From an uncultured Winogradskyella sp. (lineage in GTDB: Bacteria > Bacteroidota > Bacteroidia > Flavobacteriales > Flavobacteriaceae), in the NCBI RefSeq assembly GCF_947498005.1, contig NZ_CANMIW010000005.1, positions 62,001 through 126,000 of the forward strand: a stretch of 64,000 nt of DNA. Reading direction: 5' to 3'. The notes beneath the pieces were generated by a model that did no database searches, was not told the origin of the DNA, and saw nothing but the letters and a program-made list of their open reading frames with translations. Below are positions 60,645 to 64,000 of the stretch, one piece after another (the stretch's first letter is position 1; the number at the start of each line of letters is the position of its first letter). A program made the translations under genes and the position numbers.

Positions 60645-61199
60645 TTATTTCCACTTAATGCCGCAACCCATACTTGGTTTTTGGTTAGTGTCTACACTGT
60701 GATTATTTATTAAAGCTTCTATTGCGTTTCTAATGCCTTTTCCTGTTACAGGAATTCCGTTTCCTGGTCTTGAGTCGTCTAACTGACCTGTGTAAACGAG
60801 CTTTAAATCGTTATCAAACAAGAAGAAATCTGGAGTACAAGCGGCATCATAGGCTTTAGCGACAGCTTGAGTTTCATCATATAAATATGGAAAGATAAAA
60901 TCGTTGTCTATGGCATTTTTTTGCATTAATTCCGGTCTGTCTTGCGGATAGTTTACAATATCATTACTAGAAATTGCGATACAGTTTACACCTTTAGAAA
61001 TGTAGTCTTTAGCTAATTGAGCAAGTTCTCCGTTGATATGAATGACAAATGGGCAATGATTGCATATAAAAAACACCAAAGTTCCGTTAAGTCCTTTTAA
61101 TTCATTTAATGATTTTTTGGAATTATCAACCGTATCTATAAGGGTAAAATCTGGTGCTTTTGTGCCAAGTGGTAACATATTGGATTCTGTACGAGCCAT
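60645..61199 (-). CDS. Thioredoxin-like redoxin (AhpC/TSA type)
   Basis: A 184-residue cytoplasmic protein of the thioredoxin fold: LPLGTKAPDFTLIDT, active-site motif CNHCPFV, AISSNDIVNYPQDRPE, and CTPDFFLFDNDLKLVYTGQL. The CxxC is preceded by FFI, as in thiol peroxidase-like redoxins. Substrate unknown; a repair or peroxide role is inferred from the fold. Divergent from the csaA-like gene. Confidence 0.92.
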   Translation of the reverse strand: MARTESNMLPLGTKAPDFTLIDTVDNSKKSLNELKGLNGTLVFFICNHCPFVIHINGELAQLAKDYISKGVNCIAISSNDIVNYPQDRPELMQKNAIDNDFIFPYLYDETQAVAKAYDAACTPDFFLFDNDLKLVYTGQLDDSRPGNGIPVTGKGIRNAIEALINNHSVDTNQKPSMGCGIKWK

Positions 61200-61233
61200 T
61201 TTTTTTATCAGTTATATTTATTAATTTTAAAGA

Positions 61234-61569
61234 ATGGAAAAGATAATAACTTACGAAGACTTTACAAAGGTAGATTTGCGTATTGGCACAATTGTAGAAA
61301 TCAAAGATTTTCCTGAAGCACATAGGCCTGCTTACCAATTGAGTATAGATTTTGGTGCATTAGGTGTAAAAAAATCTTCAGCACAGATTACATCACTTTA
61401 CACAAAGGAAGACTTACTAAATAGGCAAGTTGTTGCGGTCGTTAATTTCCCTAAAAAGCAGATTGCAAAGTTTATGAGCGAATGTTTAGTGGTTGGAGCA
61501 GTGAAGGAAAATGATGTGTTTTTATTACATCCTGAAAATAAGGTTAAAAATGGAGCAGTCGTTTCTTAG
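61234..61569 (+). CDS. CsaA-like tRNA-binding protein
   Basis: A 111-residue OB-fold protein: DFTKVDLRIGTIVEIKDFPEAHRPAYQL, given here as DLRIGTIVEI and PAYQLSID, then SSAQITSLY, VVNFPKKQIAKFMSE and the terminal HPENKVKNGAVV. This equals the EMAP/CsaA domain that binds the tRNA elbow; in Bacillus CsaA also acts as a secretion chaperone. Dimer expected. Confidence 0.93.
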   Translation: MEKIITYEDFTKVDLRIGTIVEIKDFPEAHRPAYQLSIDFGALGVKKSSAQITSLYTKEDLLNRQVVAVVNFPKKQIAKFMSECLVVGAVKENDVFLLHPENKVKNGAVVS

Positions 61570-61617
61570 TGATTACAAATTAATTTGAATGAAATATAGA
61601 AAGCTTAAAAACAAAAA

Positions 61618-61644
61618 AAACCTTAACTAAAGGAGCTAAGGTTT
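61618..61644 (-). terminator. Terminator of the DUF3276 gene
   Basis: Read on the minus strand, AAACCTTA and TAAGGTTT form an 8-bp stem around 11 bases, followed by a T-rich tract of about 13. It lies 25 bases after the DUF3276 stop. Confidence 0.75.
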
Positions 61645-61668
61645 AATACTATTTATAAAGATTGTCTT

Positions 61669-62055
61669 CTAGATATCGTCAAAACTAATATCTGTAAAAC
61701 TATCTGTATTTGTGTCTTCTGGAGTTTTAGCTTCTTGTGCTACAAAATCATCTTCACGTTTAAAGTCTTTTTGGTGACGTTCGCTGATTACTTCCTGACC
61801 TTTTTCGTTTATAATATAATCCGTCATTTCGGCTAAGATATCTCTAAACTCATTAAAATCTTCTTTGTATAAGTAGATTTTGTGCTTTTTATAATGGAAT
61901 GATCCATCATCATTTGTGAACTTTTTGCTTTCAGTAATTGTTAAATAATAATCACCAGCTTTTGTAGCTCTTACATCAAAGAAATAGGTTCTTCTCCCAG
62001 CACGTAATACTTTAGAATAAATTTCTTCTTTGTCCATCATTTCATAACCACTCAT
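61669..62055 (-). CDS. DUF3276 (PUR-alpha-like) protein
   Basis: A 128-residue protein with an N-terminal PUR domain: EIYSKVLRAGRRTYFFDVRA, DYYLTITESKK and HKIYLYKEDFNEFRDIL, then an acidic tail. Bacteroidota members of this PUR-alpha-like family bind single-stranded nucleic acid in crystal and biochemical work on relatives. Small nucleic-acid-binding role likely. Confidence 0.92.
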   Translation of the reverse strand: MSGYEMMDKEEIYSKVLRAGRRTYFFDVRATKAGDYYLTITESKKFTNDDGSFHYKKHKIYLYKEDFNEFRDILAEMTDYIINEKGQEVISERHQKDFKREDDFVAQEAKTPEDTNTDSFTDISFDDI

Positions 62056-62119
62056 AACTCAATATTTTTATAATTTCAATCCAAAAATCTAAAAAAAAAG
62101 TAACCTAAGCAACAAATAA

Positions 62120-63874
62120 TTACATTTCTTTTTCTGAGCGTTGTTTGGTGTATATTTCTTTATAGTATCCGTTAGAACTGATAAGACTTTCATGGTTACC
62201 AGACTCAATAATTTTTCCATCATCTAATACAATTATGTGATCAGCGTTTTTAGCTGAAGATACACGATGACTCACAATAATTGTAGTTTTATCCTTTGTG
62301 AGCTTTTTAAGATTTTTGAGAATCTTTTCTTCGGTTTCAGTGTCTACAGCAGATAGGCAATCATCAAACAAAAGTATATCTGGTTTCTTTATAATTGCTC
62401 TTGCAATAGATACACGTTGCTTTTGTCCTCCAGAAAGCGTTATTCCGCGTTCGCCCAAAATAGTATCATAACCTTTAGTAAAGCCAATAATGTTTTTATG
62501 GACTTTGGCGTTTTTGGCTGCTTCTATAACTTCAACATCGGTAGCATCTTCTTTACCAAATTTAATATTGTTTTTTATTGTATCTGAAAATAAAAAGGCA
62601 TCTTGTGGCACATAACCAATATGCTCTCTTAAACTAAACACGTTTAATTCTGAAATAAGTGTATCATCTACCAGAATAGATCCTTTATCAATATCATATA
62701 ATCGACCTATTAAGTCTAGAATTGTAGATTTTCCTGAACCTGTTTTTCCTAAAATGGCTAAGGTATTACCAGATTTTAAAGTAAAACTAACATCTTTTAA
62801 AGCCTGTATATTGGTGTCTGGATATGTAAATGACACATTTTTAAATTCAATATCGCCCTTTATCGGTGTGAGTGCTTCAGTATTGTTCTTAATTTCTGGT
62901 TCTGTTTTTAAAAACTCATTGATGCGTTCTTGAGATGCTTCCGCTTGTTGCACTAAAGATGTTACCCAACCTACAGTTGCAACTGGCCAAGTTAACATAT
63001 TCACGTATATAATAAATTCAGCAATGGTTCCTATGTTTTCAATTTCCCCATTCATATATTTCATTCCACCAATGTAAATCACAATTAGATTACTAATACC
63101 AATAAGTAAAATCATCATTGGGAAGAACAATGCTTGCACTTTCGTTAAATTTATTTGTTTCTCACGGTTTTCAATAGACAGTTTCTCAAATTCATTATTC
63201 GTAGGGTTTTCTATGCCATAAGACTTTATAACAGATACACCACTAAATGTTTCTTGAGAATAGGTAGAAAGTGTAGAAAGTGATTGTTGTACAATAGTGC
63301 TTCGCTTATTTATTAATCGACTCAATTTATATATCGCAATAGATAGAATTGGTAGAGGTAGTAAGGTATATAACGTTAACGAAGGCGATCGGTCTACCAT
63401 GTAGATTATTGCAACAGCAAATAAAGTAATGGTATTAATAGTGTACATTAATGCAGGACCTACATACATTCTTACTTTACCAACATCTTCACTGATTCTA
63501 TTCATTAAATCACCAGTTCTATTAGACTTGTAAAAGTTTAGGGAAAGGATTTGGTAATGCTTATAGATTTCGTTTTTAAGGTCATATTCTATATAACGAG
63601 ATACATTAATTATGGTCTGGCGCATTAAAAATGTAAAAATACCAGCCATAATTGCTGCGCCAACAATGTATAAAACGTTTGTTAAAATTTCGGTTTTAAA
63701 AACCTCTTGCGTAAGTTTTCCGTCTAAACGATCAGAAACAATATTGATGGAGGCTCCAACCAAACGAGGTGTAAAAAGCGCGAAAATCTTTGAAACTATG
63801 GTTATTATGACACCAATTATTAAGCGCGATCTGTATTTGTAAAAGTATTTATTGAGGTGTTTTAGTGCTTTCAT
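62120..63874 (-). CDS. ABC exporter, fused permease and ATPase
   Basis: A 584-residue half-transporter with six helices (about 15-310) and an ATPase domain: Walker A GKTGSGKST, Q-loop YVPQDAFLFSDT, signature LSGGQKQR, Walker B ILLFDDCLSAVD, and H-loop VSHR. It matches the MsbA/MdlB-type lipid or drug exporters and should function as a dimer. Substrate not evident; a homodimer is assumed since no partner gene lies next to it in the window. Confidence 0.94.
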   Translation of the reverse strand: MKALKHLNKYFYKYRSRLIIGVIITIVSKIFALFTPRLVGASINIVSDRLDGKLTQEVFKTEILTNVLYIVGAAIMAGIFTFLMRQTIINVSRYIEYDLKNEIYKHYQILSLNFYKSNRTGDLMNRISEDVGKVRMYVGPALMYTINTITLFAVAIIYMVDRSPSLTLYTLLPLPILSIAIYKLSRLINKRSTIVQQSLSTLSTYSQETFSGVSVIKSYGIENPTNNEFEKLSIENREKQINLTKVQALFFPMMILLIGISNLIVIYIGGMKYMNGEIENIGTIAEFIIYVNMLTWPVATVGWVTSLVQQAEASQERINEFLKTEPEIKNNTEALTPIKGDIEFKNVSFTYPDTNIQALKDVSFTLKSGNTLAILGKTGSGKSTILDLIGRLYDIDKGSILVDDTLISELNVFSLREHIGYVPQDAFLFSDTIKNNIKFGKEDATDVEVIEAAKNAKVHKNIIGFTKGYDTILGERGITLSGGQKQRVSIARAIIKKPDILLFDDCLSAVDTETEEKILKNLKKLTKDKTTIIVSHRVSSAKNADHIIVLDDGKIIESGNHESLISSNGYYKEIYTKQRSEKEM

Positions 63875-63899
63875 GTTGTATTTAGTAGGTCAAAAGTAT

Positions 63900-63912
63900 T
63901 ACGATAATCGTA
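63900..63912. promoter_or_regulatory. Dyad TACGAT-A-ATCGTA in divergent promoter region
   Basis: A perfect 6-1-6 dyad between the ABC exporter and a gene starting beyond the window, 26 bases upstream of its start side and 16 bases before the promoter at 63928. Candidate operator; regulator unknown. Confidence 0.4.
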
Positions 63913-63927
63913 TTTATTAGTTAATAT

Positions 63928-63959
63928 TTTGCTAATCCTCTATTAATAATTTATTTTTG
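63928..63959 (+). promoter_or_regulatory. Promoter directed out of the window
   Basis: TTTG at 63928-63931 and TATTTTTG at 63952-63959 with a 20-base spacer match the Bacteroidota consensus. No start codon with an extended frame follows before the window ends, so the gene lies beyond base 64000. Confidence 0.65.
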
Positions 63960-64000
63960 CACGCTGTTTTTAGAATATCTTGAAACACCCTTAAATCTAA

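Overview
The window is a contiguous piece of an AT-rich Bacteroidota chromosome, most likely a marine member of the Flavobacteriaceae. The reasons are the recurring TAnnTTTG -7 promoter box typical of this phylum, the near absence of Shine-Dalgarno sequences, the long signal peptidase I with an N-terminal membrane domain, the methylmalonyl-CoA mutase small/large subunit pair, head GIN/PspC/PadR genes, and a FecI/FecR/TonB-receptor module. Genus cannot be fixed from sequence reading alone. I see no insertion sequence, prophage, integron or CRISPR array; gene order looks like stable core chromosome with a few accessory cassettes.

Layout. 0-6.7 kb (+): TPR membrane protein, ribH, a heptanucleotide repeat zone, two small paralogous membrane proteins, mutL, two rhomboid proteases and an EEP-family membrane protein. 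6.7-12.3 kb (-): parA-parB-DUF5683-dapB-lepB-WbqC-DUF6122. 12.5-18.5 kb (-): an operon udk-ftsB-like-mutA-lipoprotein-scpA-hydrolase in which an unknown lipoprotein gene sits translationally coupled between the two mutase subunits. 18.5-21.8 kb: PQQ-type sugar dehydrogenase with a cytochrome c partner, tRNA-Pro(TGG), a 50-codon membrane peptide gene and a succinate-semialdehyde dehydrogenase. 22-26.1 kb: small stress-type genes (YtxH, holin-like, hemerythrin, DUF2383, DUF1328) and an AraC regulator paired with a cyclase-like DUF2652 protein. 26.2-30.1 kb: TPR histidine kinase plus NarL-type regulator, followed by a four-helix membrane protein and a SIMPL protein; matching 14-bp dyads precede both transcription units. 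30.2-38.5 kb: trxB, two GIN-domain genes, PspC, PadR, and small conserved proteins.

38.5-41.9 kb holds an MbnP/MbnH (copper protein plus MauG-like dihaem enzyme) operon together with a CxxxC membrane protein and a Cys-rich outer-membrane barrel, driven by a consensus promoter. It is followed by oxyR and a divergent dps. 43.5-48.8 kb holds an ECF sigma factor, FecR anti-sigma factor and TonB-dependent receptor, with a divergent surface lipoprotein carrying two Kazal-like protease-inhibitor modules. The lipoprotein gene and fecR share the promoter sequence GTAGGG-N15-TTGTCTTA, which ties the inhibitor to the sigma factor; this is the best candidate here for an undescribed system. 49-57.6 kb: sterol-desaturase-like protein and a conserved MoxR-DUF58-DUF4350-DUF4129-SpoIIM cluster with a divergent RDD protein. 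57.7-64 kb: TRIC-like channel, an esterase, small proteins, a thioredoxin-like protein, a CsaA-like tRNA-binding protein, DUF3276 and an ABC exporter; a promoter at the right edge fires out of the window.
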